32,486 bases of DNA, taken from Candidatus Moraniibacteriota bacterium. Its GTDB lineage: Bacteria; Patescibacteriota; Minisyncoccia; Moranbacterales; UBA1568. Of this stretch, positions 7,226 through 14,200 are shown piece after piece. Position 1 is the stretch's first letter. Each line of letters opens with the position of its first letter. The notes beneath the pieces were generated by a model. That model made no database searches and was not told the origin of the DNA. It saw nothing but the letters and a program-made list of their open reading frames with translations. The stretch lies in contig CAINXS010000044.1 of the NCBI GenBank assembly GCA_903854995.1, forward strand, positions 1 to 32,486. Reading direction: 5' to 3'. Position numbers and translations under genes: made by a program.

Positions 7226-7591
7226 TCATGATATCGAGTCGCGTTTCCGCGGCTGTATCGTCCCCGGATTGTGTTCCGGCGGAGCATACACGGTATGAAG
7301 CTTCATCATGGCATCGGTCGATGAGTTGATGATGTTGTGCCGCATTCCCGCGGGAACGATGACTACGTCACCCACTTTGACGTCATGTGGGACGCCATCG
7401 AGAACCGCCTTTCCCTCACCCGCCTCAAAATGAAGAAGTTGATCGTGATCCGCGTGAATCTCCTCCCCGATCTCTTCTCCAGGCTCGAGAGACATGACCA
7501 CGAGCTGCATTTTCGGACCGGAATAGAGAACTTCGCGATAATTGACATTGCCAAGCGTCTTATCGGCGATATTTCCCAAAAAATATGTCAT
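7226..7591 (-). CDS. Cupin-domain protein
   Basis: A single-domain cupin of 121 residues. Motif 1 is visible as GEEIGEEIHADHDQLLHFEAGEG (Glu and His metal ligands) and motif 2 as VIVPAGMRHNIIN (His ligand); the conserved beta-barrel glycines are present. Such small cupins bind a divalent metal, and many act as sugar-phosphate isomerases, dioxygenases or sensors; which applies here cannot be told from sequence. The phrase LGNVNYREVLYSGPKMQLVVMSL at the start is common in small cupins of unknown role. It is transcribed alone: a TATACT box at about 7619-7624 precedes it and a strong terminator follows. Confidence 0.88.
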   Translation of the reverse strand: MTYFLGNIADKTLGNVNYREVLYSGPKMQLVVMSLEPGEEIGEEIHADHDQLLHFEAGEGKAVLDGVPHDVKVGDVVIVPAGMRHNIINSSTDAMMKLHTVYAPPEHNPGTIQPRKRDSIS

Positions 7592-7666
7592 ATGGTTTCG
7601 GAACGGATTATTGATTCAGTATACCATGCCCTTCAACACCGATTTTCGACCGTCTCCAGCCAGGAC

Positions 7667-7695
7667 TTGCCTTTTCCGCGCCTTTACGCTATAAT
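7667..7695 (+). promoter_or_regulatory. Strong sigma-70-type promoter of the RRM gene
   Basis: TTGCCT and a perfect TATAAT are separated by exactly 17 bp. The start would fall near 7702, leaving a leader of about 120 nt before the ATG at 7825. The leader can fold: GGCTTGCC at about 7731-7738, and CGACCT (about 7764) pairing with AGGTCG (about 7786). Long structured leaders are typical of regulated RNA-binding-protein genes. Confidence 0.85.
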
Positions 7696-7824
7696 GGCCC
7701 TGTAAGTTTTCTTTTTGGTTTTTCCCACCCGGCTTGCCGGTAAGGGAGCGCGTTAAGGCCATTCGACCTGAGGCGCGCCAGAAGAAGGTCGTCTTACGCG
7801 TAAATTCAGGATTCTATCGAAGAT

Positions 7825-8106
7825 ATGGCAAAGAAGCTTTACATTGGCAATCTTTCCTACAACACGACTGATGAGGGGCTCCGCGCCGCTTTCCAGCAGG
7901 CAGGAACCGTCGTCTCGGTTGCAGTCATCATGGACAAAATGACGGGCCGCTCCCGCGGTTTCGGTTTTGTCGAGATGGAAGATGCCGATGCCGACAAGGC
8001 TATCGACATGTGGAACGGAAAGGAACTCGACGGACGTGAGCTCGTGGTCAACGAGGCCCGCCCGCTTGAGGATCGCCCGCGCCGCGACGATCGCCCGCGC
8101 TACTAA
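7825..8106 (+). CDS. RRM-type RNA-binding protein
   Basis: A 93-residue protein consisting of one RNA recognition motif plus a short Arg/Asp-rich tail. RNP2 is LYIGNLS at about 5-11, and RNP1 is RGFGFVEM at about 48-55, with the aromatic residues that stack on RNA in place. Homologous small RRM proteins in cyanobacteria and many other bacteria are cold-induced and bind RNA. The C-terminus (DRPRRDDRPRY) resembles a shortened RGG-like tail. It is monocistronic with its own promoter, a long leader and a perfect terminator, and is one of only two plus-strand protein genes here. Confidence 0.95.
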   Translation: MAKKLYIGNLSYNTTDEGLRAAFQQAGTVVSVAVIMDKMTGRSRGFGFVEMEDADADKAIDMWNGKELDGRELVVNEARPLEDRPRRDDRPRY

Positions 8107-8118
8107 TACGGTAGTCGG

Positions 8119-8151
8119 AAAAAAAGACCCGCTTCGGCGGGTCTTTTTTTT
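8119..8151. terminator. Bidirectional terminator between convergent genes
   Basis: AAGACCCGC-TTCG-GCGGGTCTT is flanked by A and T runs on both sides. It ends the RRM transcript on the plus strand and the operon ending at 8162 on the minus strand. Confidence 0.92.
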
Positions 8152-8161
8152 GTGTGCGCGT

Positions 8162-8515
8162 TCATGCGAATCTCGACAGGAGAACCAATGAAACAAGAGC
8201 GAATGCGACCCCCATCACCTCCTGCCAGACGAGTCGCTCATGGAATTGCGCCACTCCGAGAAAGACGAGGAGAACGGCACAGGTTACCGCGTATAGCACG
8301 CCGAGAACCGAGAGTTTCACATAGCGCATGACGAAGAACCAGCCTACCGCTGTCAGCGCGTAAATCGTGGCGCCCAGCAACAATGATCGCCATCCCGAAA
8401 AGCCAGGTGCCTGTGAAGACCTTTTGACAAGATAGTCCGCCCCGACGGTAATGAAGGACAGCGCTACTCCGACAAGGATCGGGAAGGCGGTGGGACTCAT
8501 ACGATAGAATGACAT
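8162..8515 (-). CDS. Four-helix membrane protein of EamA/SMR type
   Basis: The 117-residue protein has four hydrophobic helices (TAFPILVGVALSFITVGADYL, SLLLGATIYALTAVGWFFVM, LSVLGVLYAVTCAVLLVFLG, VMGVAFALVSLVLLS), the size and spacing of a small multidrug resistance or half-EamA transporter. The hallmark membrane Glu of EmrE is not evident, so a drug-efflux role is not supported. The ATG at 8515 shares its A with the TGA of the phosphatase gene (TGATG), which indicates translational coupling. It is the last gene of the M23-phosphatase-transporter run. The family call is tentative; membrane location is clear. Confidence 0.7.
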   Translation of the reverse strand: MSFYRMSPTAFPILVGVALSFITVGADYLVKRSSQAPGFSGWRSLLLGATIYALTAVGWFFVMRYVKLSVLGVLYAVTCAVLLVFLGVAQFHERLVWQEVMGVAFALVSLVLLSRFA

Positions 8516-9129
8516 CAGTTGAGAAGCGAGGACAATTCGGAAGGCTCGAAGGCGAGACTATCCGGATGCGATGCACGCAACACCGCCTCGGAATTGAATC
8601 CCCAGGAAACGGCCAGCGATTGCATCCCGGCTTCGCGCGCGGCTTCCACATCACGAACCTCGTCGCCAACGTACCATGCATCGTTTGGCAGTGCCCGCAG
8701 CTGGCGCATGATGTTTCGCAGCGGTCTCGCTTTTCCAAACAGACTCCGTTCCGAATGGATTATATCGAAACAGTCGCGAATTCCGTCCCGATTAAGGAGG
8801 TTCTCCACATTTGAACGACTGTTCGACGTCACGATCGCCAGGATGCGTCCGCTCTCACGAAGATCTCGGATCACATCGACGATTCCCTTGAACAAGGGCA
8901 CCCGCGGAGACGCTTTTTTGAAATATCCGTGAAACTTCGCTGTCAGAAACGGTATTTTCCAGGTAGGGATCCTCAATTTCGCTATGACGTCCCGTATCGA
9001 AAGATTCCGAAGATCCTCGGTTTCCTCGGGACCGCAGTCGAGACCCTCGCCACGGGCGAATTCGACGAAAACCGGAAACGTGTCCGCTAATGTCCCGTCG
9101 AAATCGAATATGATCACTTTCTTGTCCAT
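8515..9129 (-). CDS. HAD-superfamily phosphatase (phosphoglycolate phosphatase-like)
   Basis: A 204-residue HAD hydrolase. Motif I is IFDFDGTLADT at about 7-17 (the nucleophile is the first Asp), motif II is IVTSNS at about 98, the motif III lysine is in LFGKARP, and motif IV is YVGDEVRDVEAAREAG (Mg-binding acids). A helical C1 cap lies between motifs I and II, as in Gph/PGP and beta-phosphoglucomutase relatives. The substrate is not predictable; small phosphate esters are typical for the family. It begins 9 bases after the M23 gene and overlaps the next gene by one base. Confidence 0.9.
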   Translation of the reverse strand: MDKKVIIFDFDGTLADTFPVFVEFARGEGLDCGPEETEDLRNLSIRDVIAKLRIPTWKIPFLTAKFHGYFKKASPRVPLFKGIVDVIRDLRESGRILAIVTSNSRSNVENLLNRDGIRDCFDIIHSERSLFGKARPLRNIMRQLRALPNDAWYVGDEVRDVEAAREAGMQSLAVSWGFNSEAVLRASHPDSLAFEPSELSSLLN

Positions 9130-9138
9130 AAGCCATTA

Positions 9139-9843
9139 TTATTGCTGAGAGCGTATCAGTACATACGGATCTATCCAGTCCGAGAGCTGCCAAGCGGCCG
9201 CCACGTACCCGCGTATATCGACGACGTCCCCCCTGTGTATTCCGAGATGGAGGTGCTTCCGCTCCCCATCCGTTTCCGAAGAGTATCCCGCCCCAAGATT
9301 TCCCAGAAAACTACCGGCGTCGATCGGCTCCCCAACCTTTACCCGGATACTTGAAAGTCGTAGATGACCGTATACGACCGTTATCGGCTGCCCATCATAC
9401 GCGCACGATTGGACCGCGACGCCACCGTATCCGCCCGCGGAGCGCTTTACGAGCAGTTTCCCCGAACAGATTGCCGAAGCCGCGACGTCCGTGTCCGCTT
9501 CTTCGGGAAATATCTCGAAATCGGTCCCGGTATGATAGCCGGAAAAGCGTTCCGGCTGCACCGGCGAGGTCGCTTTCGTAATAAAGATGCCGAACGGCTT
9601 TTTCGTCACCCGCTCGGCTGCACGCGAAAGCGGCGGAAGGAAGGCTGTATCTGACGGCGCAGCCGCTTCGTTACGGTTTACGGATTCAGGCTCCGAACCG
9701 GGCGCATCTTGAAACTGTTCCGTGGTGAAAACAGGTTCTTCCGATATCGGGACGACGGCAGACCGATAATAACGATACGAAAACACGGCGCCGATAACGA
9801 CGAGGACGAGTAAAACTATCACCTTCAGCGTTCGCTTCCGCAT
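9139..9843 (-). CDS. M23-family peptidase with an N-terminal membrane anchor
   Basis: A 234-residue LytM/M23-type zinc metallopeptidase predicted to cleave peptidoglycan cross-bridges. A basic start and one span (LKVIVLLVLVVIGAVFSYRY) anchor it, followed by a Ser/Pro/Glu linker. The peptidase domain has the zinc ligands in GYHTGTDFE (His and Asp), VVYGHLRL and HLHLGIH, and the Gly-rich strands GEPIDAGSFLGNLG; all catalytic positions are present. I start at ATG 9843 because the longer frame adds 40 residues of poor composition before the anchor, and because a promoter (TTCACT, 17 bp, TATCAT) ends about 30 bases upstream. It heads the operon with the phosphatase and the four-helix protein. Confidence 0.88.
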   Translation of the reverse strand: MRKRTLKVIVLLVLVVIGAVFSYRYYRSAVVPISEEPVFTTEQFQDAPGSEPESVNRNEAAAPSDTAFLPPLSRAAERVTKKPFGIFITKATSPVQPERFSGYHTGTDFEIFPEEADTDVAASAICSGKLLVKRSAGGYGGVAVQSCAYDGQPITVVYGHLRLSSIRVKVGEPIDAGSFLGNLGAGYSSETDGERKHLHLGIHRGDVVDIRGYVAAAWQLSDWIDPYVLIRSQQ

Positions 9844-9876
9844 ACACGACCCTGAAACAATAACGCGTCCGCCACT

Positions 9877-9905
9877 ATGATACGCCAGCGTTCCGATAAA
9901 GTGAA
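9877..9905 (-). promoter_or_regulatory. Candidate promoter of the M23 operon
   Basis: TTCACT (9905-9900) and TATCAT (9882-9877) are 17 bp apart on the minus strand. Four of six -35 and five of six -10 positions match consensus. The predicted start near 9870 leaves a 27-nt leader before the ATG at 9843, which supports that start choice. Confidence 0.5.
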
Positions 9906-9986
9906 CATTCGAACGGATCGCAGAACAGGCCGATAGCTGAGATTTTTGTGCATCACACTTCATTCCGCATAAAAATCAAATGCCGC

Positions 9987-10424
9987 TCACCTGGTGGGAA
10001 CGGCATCCATAAACTCTTTTTTCAGCGCTTCTATCGATCGCGACGCGTTGACAGGGACTGGGAAGAAATATTCATCCACCTGGAGCATCGTTATGGCAAG
10101 CCATGACGGCCTGCCGATAACGCCCATCTTATATACAAGCGCTTGAAACAGATATTCGTAGAGTAAGTCCCGAACCCGGATATCCGCCAGTTCTTCTGTA
10201 AATACGGACATCTTCGACATCGCATGAAAAACAGGAGATGCGACCGGACGATCCGGTAAAAGCCAGGTTGCCTCTACGATCTTTTTTTCTCCAAGCATCA
10301 CGAGGTTCTTTGCGCTTCCATACCTTGAACGCGGAAGCGTAAACAGCGGTTTTTCACCGGACTGGAAGCTTTCTCGCAATGCCCTCCTTAGGACAATGCG
10401 GCAATCTTCCTTTTGTTTCCACAC
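9987..10424 (-). CDS. Hypothetical protein (145 aa), possibly 5'-interrupted by an amber codon
   Basis: I do not recognise a family. The product is soluble, mixed alpha/beta in appearance, with a basic first third (IVLRRALRESF) and a helical segment (ELADIRVRDLLYEYLFQALVYKMG). GTG at 10424 is preceded by GGAAG four bases away. A much better initiation site, AGGAGG five bases before GTG 10469, lies upstream in the same frame, followed by nine codons and then TAG at 10442-10440, then six codons to GTG 10424. Either the real gene starts at 10469 and has acquired an amber stop, or the nine codons are a leader peptide. A TTGACA promoter upstream fits both readings. Confidence 0.65.
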   Translation of the reverse strand: MWKQKEDCRIVLRRALRESFQSGEKPLFTLPRSRYGSAKNLVMLGEKKIVEATWLLPDRPVASPVFHAMSKMSVFTEELADIRVRDLLYEYLFQALVYKMGVIGRPSWLAITMLQVDEYFFPVPVNASRSIEALKKEFMDAVPTR

Positions 10425-10439
10425 GCTTCCGGGACCTTC

Positions 10440-10469
10440 CTAGTTATACTCGGCGGTGATTGTAAACAC
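10440..10469 (-). other. Nine-codon frame with a perfect Shine-Dalgarno, in phase with the downstream ORF
   Basis: GTG at 10469 follows AGGAGG with ideal spacing and reads MFTITAEYN before TAG. The frame after TAG continues without another stop into the 145-aa ORF. It is either a short leader peptide or the original N-terminus cut off by a nonsense change. Confidence 0.5.
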
Positions 10470-10516
10470 GTGTCCCTCCTGGATAGGTTTAAAGTTAAAG
10501 AAGAATGTAACAAATG

Positions 10517-10545
10517 ATAATCGCTCATATCCGTGCTCTTGTCAA
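10517..10545 (-). promoter_or_regulatory. Promoter for the 10.4-kb ORF
   Basis: On the minus strand a consensus TTGACA (10545-10540) lies 17 bp from GATTAT (10522-10517). The start would be near 10510, about 40 bases before the AGGAGG site at 10480-10475. This supports initiation at 10469 rather than at 10424. Confidence 0.65.
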
Positions 10546-10741
10546 TATCATGAGTGAAAACATGAAACGCATCGTCTACGAAATCACACTACTCGCACCA
10601 TCGGCGTCGGGCAGTTGACACACGACCACCCGAATCATATCCGCTTCAAATACTCCGTCACTGCGTCCCCGCCGATGCAGAGCCCGCCCGGACGGTAGCA
10701 ACTTCCATCCACACCGGACGGCCGAAAGGCCGCGTTGAGCG
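10546..10741. other. Spacer between the MFS gene and the 10.4-kb promoter
   Basis: No gene is supported. It contains a small stem CGGCC-GAAA-GGCCG near 10719-10732, just past the MFS stop, without a T-tract, and several short GC-rich frames that look like shadows. Together with the promoter and leader it makes a gap of roughly 300 bases. Confidence 0.5.
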
Positions 10742-11905
10742 TTACGCGAGAACGCCACGATTCCGCCGAAGCAAGGCGAGCGTAAACGCGACAACCACAG
10801 CCGCAAACACGAATGGGAGAAACGGCCTGATATCGAACAGCCACCCGGCCACGATAGGTCCTACGATCATCGAAAGCGACATGACGGACGCGGACATGCC
10901 GAGCAGCTCCCCTCTTCGGGACTCCTCGTGTGCGAAACGACCGTTCATGATGACACGGATGACCGGCTGAACGGCGGACAAAAGGACGATTCCTGCCGTA
11001 AAGGCCCAGAACCACGGAAGTCCCATGACCAGGAACGCGATGGAAAGCAGCGCGAGCAGCACGGGTTCGAGTGCATGTTCTGTAAACCGTTTCAGCCAGA
11101 AGTTCTTGAGCAGGAATCCCTGATTGAGCGCGATCATCACCCCGACGCCGGTCATAAAAAGTCCCACGACCACCTCTCCGGATCCGAACAGCCTCCCCAT
11201 ATAGAGCGCAAAGACGGACTGCTGCGCGGCGAATGCCGTTCCAAACAGGAACCAGGCGAGGAACGTCGGTCGAAGTGCACGGTCGCGGAAGGCGCTCCGG
11301 ATCGGAAGTGTCGGATCCGCGAGCGAAATATCGAATTGTCCGGAAAAAACGCCCTTCCTGGTTTCGGGAAGACGAAATACAGCAAGAACGAAGTTGACGA
11401 ACGCGAGCCCCGCGACGAACTGGAACGGCAACCGATGGTCTATGCTCCCGAGGAATCCTCCCACCAACGGACCGATGATGAACCCGATGCCGAATATCGC
11501 GCCGATAGAACCGAGGTTGTGCATCCGCTCATTGCGGTCTTTGGCGATATCGGAAAGCGCGCTCTGTGCCGTCGAGATATTTCCTGCCGCGAGTCCGTCG
11601 ATAATGCGTCCGAGAAACAGGACCCAGAGACTCTGTCCCATCGCGAAGACGAGCCACCCGAGGAACGTACTGAAGATGCTGACAAGAAAAACAGGTCGCC
11701 GTCCGAATCGGTCGGACAGGGTCCCGAGCAGCGGCGCCGAAAGGAACGAAAAGAAGGAGAACGCGACGATAAGCCACGTCACGACCTGCGGGGACGAATT
11801 GAACGTGCCGACGTAGAACGGCAATACCGGGATGACCACCCCGATACCCAGCACGTCGACAAAGACGGTAAAGAGGACGAGTGACTTCGGAGACATTTTT
11901 CTCAT
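10742..11905 (-). CDS. Major facilitator superfamily transporter (DHA1/TetA-like)
   Basis: About 387 residues with twelve predicted spans, a proton-coupled exporter by family. The N-terminal half shows the MFS drug-antiporter motifs: the first span SLVLFTVFVDVLGIGVVIPVLPFYV, motif A between spans 2 and 3 (LLGTLSDRFGRRPV), LGRIIDGLAAGN (motif B-like Arg), and motif C-like GFIIGPLVGGFLG in span 5. This pattern is that of TetA-like DHA1 proteins; the actual substrate cannot be inferred. The start is ATG 11905 (ATG 11896 is also possible); the frame is open to a TTG at 11917. It stands alone, with a terminator for the preceding gene upstream. Confidence 0.9.
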   Translation of the reverse strand: MRKMSPKSLVLFTVFVDVLGIGVVIPVLPFYVGTFNSSPQVVTWLIVAFSFFSFLSAPLLGTLSDRFGRRPVFLVSIFSTFLGWLVFAMGQSLWVLFLGRIIDGLAAGNISTAQSALSDIAKDRNERMHNLGSIGAIFGIGFIIGPLVGGFLGSIDHRLPFQFVAGLAFVNFVLAVFRLPETRKGVFSGQFDISLADPTLPIRSAFRDRALRPTFLAWFLFGTAFAAQQSVFALYMGRLFGSGEVVVGLFMTGVGVMIALNQGFLLKNFWLKRFTEHALEPVLLALLSIAFLVMGLPWFWAFTAGIVLLSAVQPVIRVIMNGRFAHEESRRGELLGMSASVMSLSMIVGPIVAGWLFDIRPFLPFVFAAVVVAFTLALLRRNRGVLA

Positions 11906-11967
11906 AGGATTCGGCAAGCATCATCGGACGACGGGTACCGCGACAGTCTATCACGGTTCCGGACAAA

Positions 11968-11991
11968 GAAAAACGGTCCGAAGACCGTTTT
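11968..11991 (-). terminator. Terminator after the YqfO-like gene
   Basis: AAAACGGTC-CGAA-GACCGTTTT is a perfect stem; on the minus strand it runs into TTTTTCTTTG. It separates the 12.0-12.7 kb pair from the MFS gene. Confidence 0.8.
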
Positions 11992-12014
11992 CCCCTTCCC
12001 CGCCTCACTCTACT

Positions 12015-12338
12015 CTACCGCTGCTCTAGCGGATACACGTCATATGCGACTTCCTCGTACGGATGAACTGCCTTCGTCGCGGCGATGACCGCATCGATCG
12101 ATTCCTCGGTACATAAGACTTCGATCCGCTCCTCCTCGACCTCCTCAGGTTTTCCGACTTCACCGATCGACGGATGCGCGCCTTCCCGGGGCAGGAACCG
12201 CCCCGTCCCACGCGAACTGAACGAGCAGTGCGTATAGTTTCCGATCTTCCCAGCCCCGACCTTTCCCATCGCTTCCCGCACCGCGTCCGCATGCGTGATC
12301 GGCACGAACACGACGAGTTTGTACGATTTGGTAGTCAT
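12015..12338 (-). CDS. YqfO/NIF3 C-terminal-like (CutA-fold) protein
   Basis: A 107-residue protein that looks like the inserted alpha/beta domain of YqfO/NIF3 family proteins, here free-standing. Supporting features are the start YKLVVFVPITHADAVREAMG, the GAGKIGNYTHCSF segment, GTGRFLPREGAHPSIG, and the ending AVHPYEEVAYDVYPL, all characteristic of that domain. The fold resembles CutA and PII and is expected to trimerise; its biochemical role is unknown. It begins 8 bases after the zinc-ribbon gene, so the two are co-transcribed. The NIF3 metal-binding halves are absent, which is normal for this short form. Confidence 0.85.
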   Translation of the reverse strand: MTTKSYKLVVFVPITHADAVREAMGKVGAGKIGNYTHCSFSSRGTGRFLPREGAHPSIGEVGKPEEVEEERIEVLCTEESIDAVIAATKAVHPYEEVAYDVYPLEQR

Positions 12339-12346
12339 ATCCTCTC

Positions 12347-12655
12347 TTACAGCTTTGCGAGCGCCTCAGCGAACTCGGCATCGGTCGCCTCCTCACCTTC
12401 GAGCACTGTGCAGGTCTTCCCCTGCCAATGCGGCAGCCCCTTCATATTCTTGCGTGTCACGCGCTCCGCGAGTGCGCGGTCCGCACCCGTCGCCCCCATG
12501 AAAAACTGAACGCCTCCCTCAAAGATTTCCTCGCACGAATGCACGCTTCCGCTCTCATCCGCGCAATGAAGACAATAATCCATCTCCTCGTTCCCTCCCG
12601 CAAAATCCTCTTTCTTCTCAAGCGGCATCCCGCACGCGTTGCAAATCTTGGACAT
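12347..12655 (-). CDS. Zinc-ribbon protein (hypothetical)
   Basis: A 102-residue protein opening with MSKICNACGMPLEKKEDF and continuing to YCLHCADESG; the CxxC pairs at about 5-8 and 28-31 form a treble-clef or ribbon zinc site. The second half (ADRALAERVTRKNMKGLPHW) is helical with conserved-looking Trp and Gly. Proteins with this layout are annotated as putative zinc-ribbon domain proteins, with no known reaction. It is translated just upstream of the YqfO-like gene (8-base gap), suggesting a shared process. No clear promoter was identified; a REP-like repeat lies upstream. Confidence 0.75.
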   Translation of the reverse strand: MSKICNACGMPLEKKEDFAGGNEEMDYCLHCADESGSVHSCEEIFEGGVQFFMGATGADRALAERVTRKNMKGLPHWQGKTCTVLEGEEATDAEFAEALAKL

Positions 12656-12701
12656 ATTCGTACAAATGAATGGTTTAAACCCATTGGGAATATTTTTTTC
12701 C

Positions 12702-12785
12702 TGTCATTCCGGCCACCATCCCGGCATTCGCGGGACAAGAGCCGGAATCTATGCTCTGGATCCCGGGTCGAGCCCGGGATGACCA
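12702..12785. repeat. REP-like palindromic intergenic element
   Basis: Nested and adjacent palindromes fill this 84-bp stretch: ATTCCGGC (about 12706) pairs with GCCGGAAT (about 12742) around an inner TCCCG/CGGGA stem, followed by TCCCGGG-TCGAG-CCCGGGA at 12760-12778. The ends are TGTCATTCC and GGGATGACC. Elements ending in GTCATCCCGGG are widespread intergenic repeats in bacteria. The ATTCGC/CCGGG vocabulary recurs in the insertion at 14212-14248. Confidence 0.75.
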
Positions 12786-12809
12786 ATGACGAGTACCATA
12801 TAATCTCCC

Positions 12810-13187
12810 CTACTGCCCTTTATTCACCTTGAACCTATACCACCCGAAGGCAACTGGCAAGACAAAGGTTAGGACGTAGTACAGATACACATCCGGCTTG
12901 TAGTAATCGGTCAGGTGAAACAATTTCACATTGAAAAGATAGTCCAAAACGATCGCCATGACAGTCCAGATAATGCCCAATCCGAAATAGCACATGAGTT
13001 CCTCGCGATGTATCTTCTTCCACAGCACCCAGAGCGTGAACGCTATACCAAGTGGCATGACGAAGTACCCGATCTGCTCCTTCGGCACAAGGGCGAAGAA
13101 AACGATACCCAGCACATAGCCGACGAGCCAGAGCACGAATCCCCAGAAGACCGTATTCAGGAATATTTTCTTGGCATCGTTTTGCAT
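12810..13187 (-). CDS. Four-span membrane protein (hypothetical)
   Basis: About 125 residues, no family recognised. Four hydrophobic segments are visible: NTVFWGFVLWLVGYVLGIVFF, IGYFVMPLGIAFTLWVLW, YFGLGIIWTVMAIVLDYLF and DVYLYYVLTFVLPVAFGWY, with a short basic C-terminus. I start at ATG 13187 (MQNDAKK); the frame is open further upstream, but a TATACT box at 13220-13215 places the transcript start near 13208, which rules out the longer version. There is no Shine-Dalgarno. The -35 of that promoter (TTTTGA) overlaps the T-run that follows the next upstream gene. Confidence 0.75.
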   Translation of the reverse strand: MQNDAKKIFLNTVFWGFVLWLVGYVLGIVFFALVPKEQIGYFVMPLGIAFTLWVLWKKIHREELMCYFGLGIIWTVMAIVLDYLFNVKLFHLTDYYKPDVYLYYVLTFVLPVAFGWYRFKVNKGQ

Positions 13188-13240
13188 AAGATTTTGCTGC
13201 GGATTATGTATTCTAGTATACATCGGTTTGAATATGATCA

Positions 13241-13325
13241 AAAAAATCCCCTCAGGGACTCTTTCGTTTTCCGCTGCGAGCTATCTCGGTCTGGAATCTT
13301 GAAGTGTGGGGATGTTGAGGGGTTC
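13241..13325 (-). terminator. Long-range stem with T-tract after the AT-rich gene
   Basis: On the minus strand AACCCCTCA (13324-13316) pairs with TGAGGGGATT (13254-13245), followed directly by seven T. The loop is about 60 nt. It is a plausible terminator of the gene at 13361-13987, though the long loop lowers confidence. Confidence 0.45.
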
Positions 13326-13360
13326 TTTGAGGATACTTAGAATATAGTAAATTAGAGTGT

Positions 13361-13987
13361 TCAGGTCGGGCTTTTCAAATCTTCTAAAAATTTTGAAAAT
13401 ACCTCTATAAACTCATTCATGATAACATCATGGTCTTTAGTAAAGTTAAATTCCACTATGCTGCCCTGTGTTTTCTGAATCCGTAGCACTAGTTGATTAT
13501 CCCTAAAAAAGTTTCCAAGAATCACATAGTGATGTACTTCCTTTTCATAATCTGTCTCGTTTTTGGTCTTATCAGAACTTCTATGAGCCGTGTATTTGTG
13601 CCTAAACGCTTCTACTATTTCAATAATCTTTGGCGCATTGCTCGATCCCCTTTCAGAAATCCAGTAATATAATCTCCCTAAAGTGTTTATGTAAGCAAAA
13701 GCTTCAAACCTCATTTTTTCAATAGTTTTTTGTTCTTCTGAAGACCTTATTGGACTAAAGCTACAAGGAGTAATTGAAGAATGAAAACGTTGAAAAATTT
13801 CAAAATGGTACTCAAGTTCTCGAGCCATAAATACAATGCCAAAAATATTCTCCATACTCGAAACAAGTGATTCTCGATTCTTCACTCTCGCGAGCATTGA
13901 ATTAAATCTCTCAGAAATAGGCAATATCTGAGAAATTTCTATCCCTGTAAAATGATCTTCAATTCTCCAGTTTTGGGGATTAGTCAT
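13361..13987 (-). CDS. AT-rich hypothetical protein with a HEPN-like motif
   Basis: The 208-residue product matches no family I can name. It is helical with many aromatic residues (MARELEYHFEIFQRFHSS, INTLGRLYYWISERG). The segment EAFRHKYTAHRSSD contains Arg-x5-His, close to the R(x4-6)H signature of HEPN RNases and common in HEPN-like proteins encoded by defence islands; this is suggestive only. Codon use is clearly AT-rich compared with the GC-rich neighbours, and the gene lies immediately downstream of tRNA-Ser, both signs of horizontal transfer. I start at ATG 13987; the frame continues upstream through the tRNA, but that part cannot be protein. No Shine-Dalgarno is visible. Confidence 0.65.
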   Translation of the reverse strand: MTNPQNWRIEDHFTGIEISQILPISERFNSMLARVKNRESLVSSMENIFGIVFMARELEYHFEIFQRFHSSITPCSFSPIRSSEEQKTIEKMRFEAFAYINTLGRLYYWISERGSSNAPKIIEIVEAFRHKYTAHRSSDKTKNETDYEKEVHHYVILGNFFRDNQLVLRIQKTQGSIVEFNFTKDHDVIMNEFIEVFSKFLEDLKSPT

Positions 13988-13996
13988 AATAGTCAC

Positions 13997-14029
13997 AAAA
14001 ATCAAACCACTAAGACGTGGTTTGATTTT
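13997..14029 (-). terminator. Terminator of tRNA-Ser
   Basis: AATCAAACCAC-GTCTTA-GTGGTTTGATT is a perfect 11-bp stem that runs into TTTTTG on the minus strand. It follows the tRNA 3' end by 47 bases and precedes the AT-rich gene, which therefore needs its own promoter. Confidence 0.88.
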
Positions 14030-14075
14030 GAGCATTATAAAAGCGTTCGGGTTACTCGATAAAACAAGCGAGCTG

Positions 14076-14160
14076 CGGAGAGGACAGGATTCGAACCTGC
14101 GTAGAGTTGCCCCTAACGCGCTTTCCAAGCGCGCGCCTTCAACCACTCGGCCACCTCTCC
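14076..14160 (-). tRNA. tRNA-Ser(GGA)
   Basis: An 85-nt class II tRNA. The acceptor GGAGAGG pairs with CCTCTCC, the discriminator is G, the D arm has GGCCGAGTGGTTGAAGGC, the anticodon stem CGCGC/GCGCG encloses TTGGAAA (anticodon GGA), a long variable arm contains TAGGGGCAACTCTA, and the T arm is GCAGG-TTCGAAT-CCTGT. CCA is not encoded. A TATAGT box lies at 14176-14171, so it can be transcribed independently of the decayed copy upstream. Confidence 0.96.
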
Positions 14161-14200
14161 GTAATTGCCAACTATATCATCTTCTATTTTAAAAACATAT

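Noticed and set aside
10928-11884. 318-codon plus-strand frame over the MFS gene
   Set aside because: The product is hydrophilic and repetitive (Arg/Glu/Asp-rich), typical of the antisense of a membrane protein gene.
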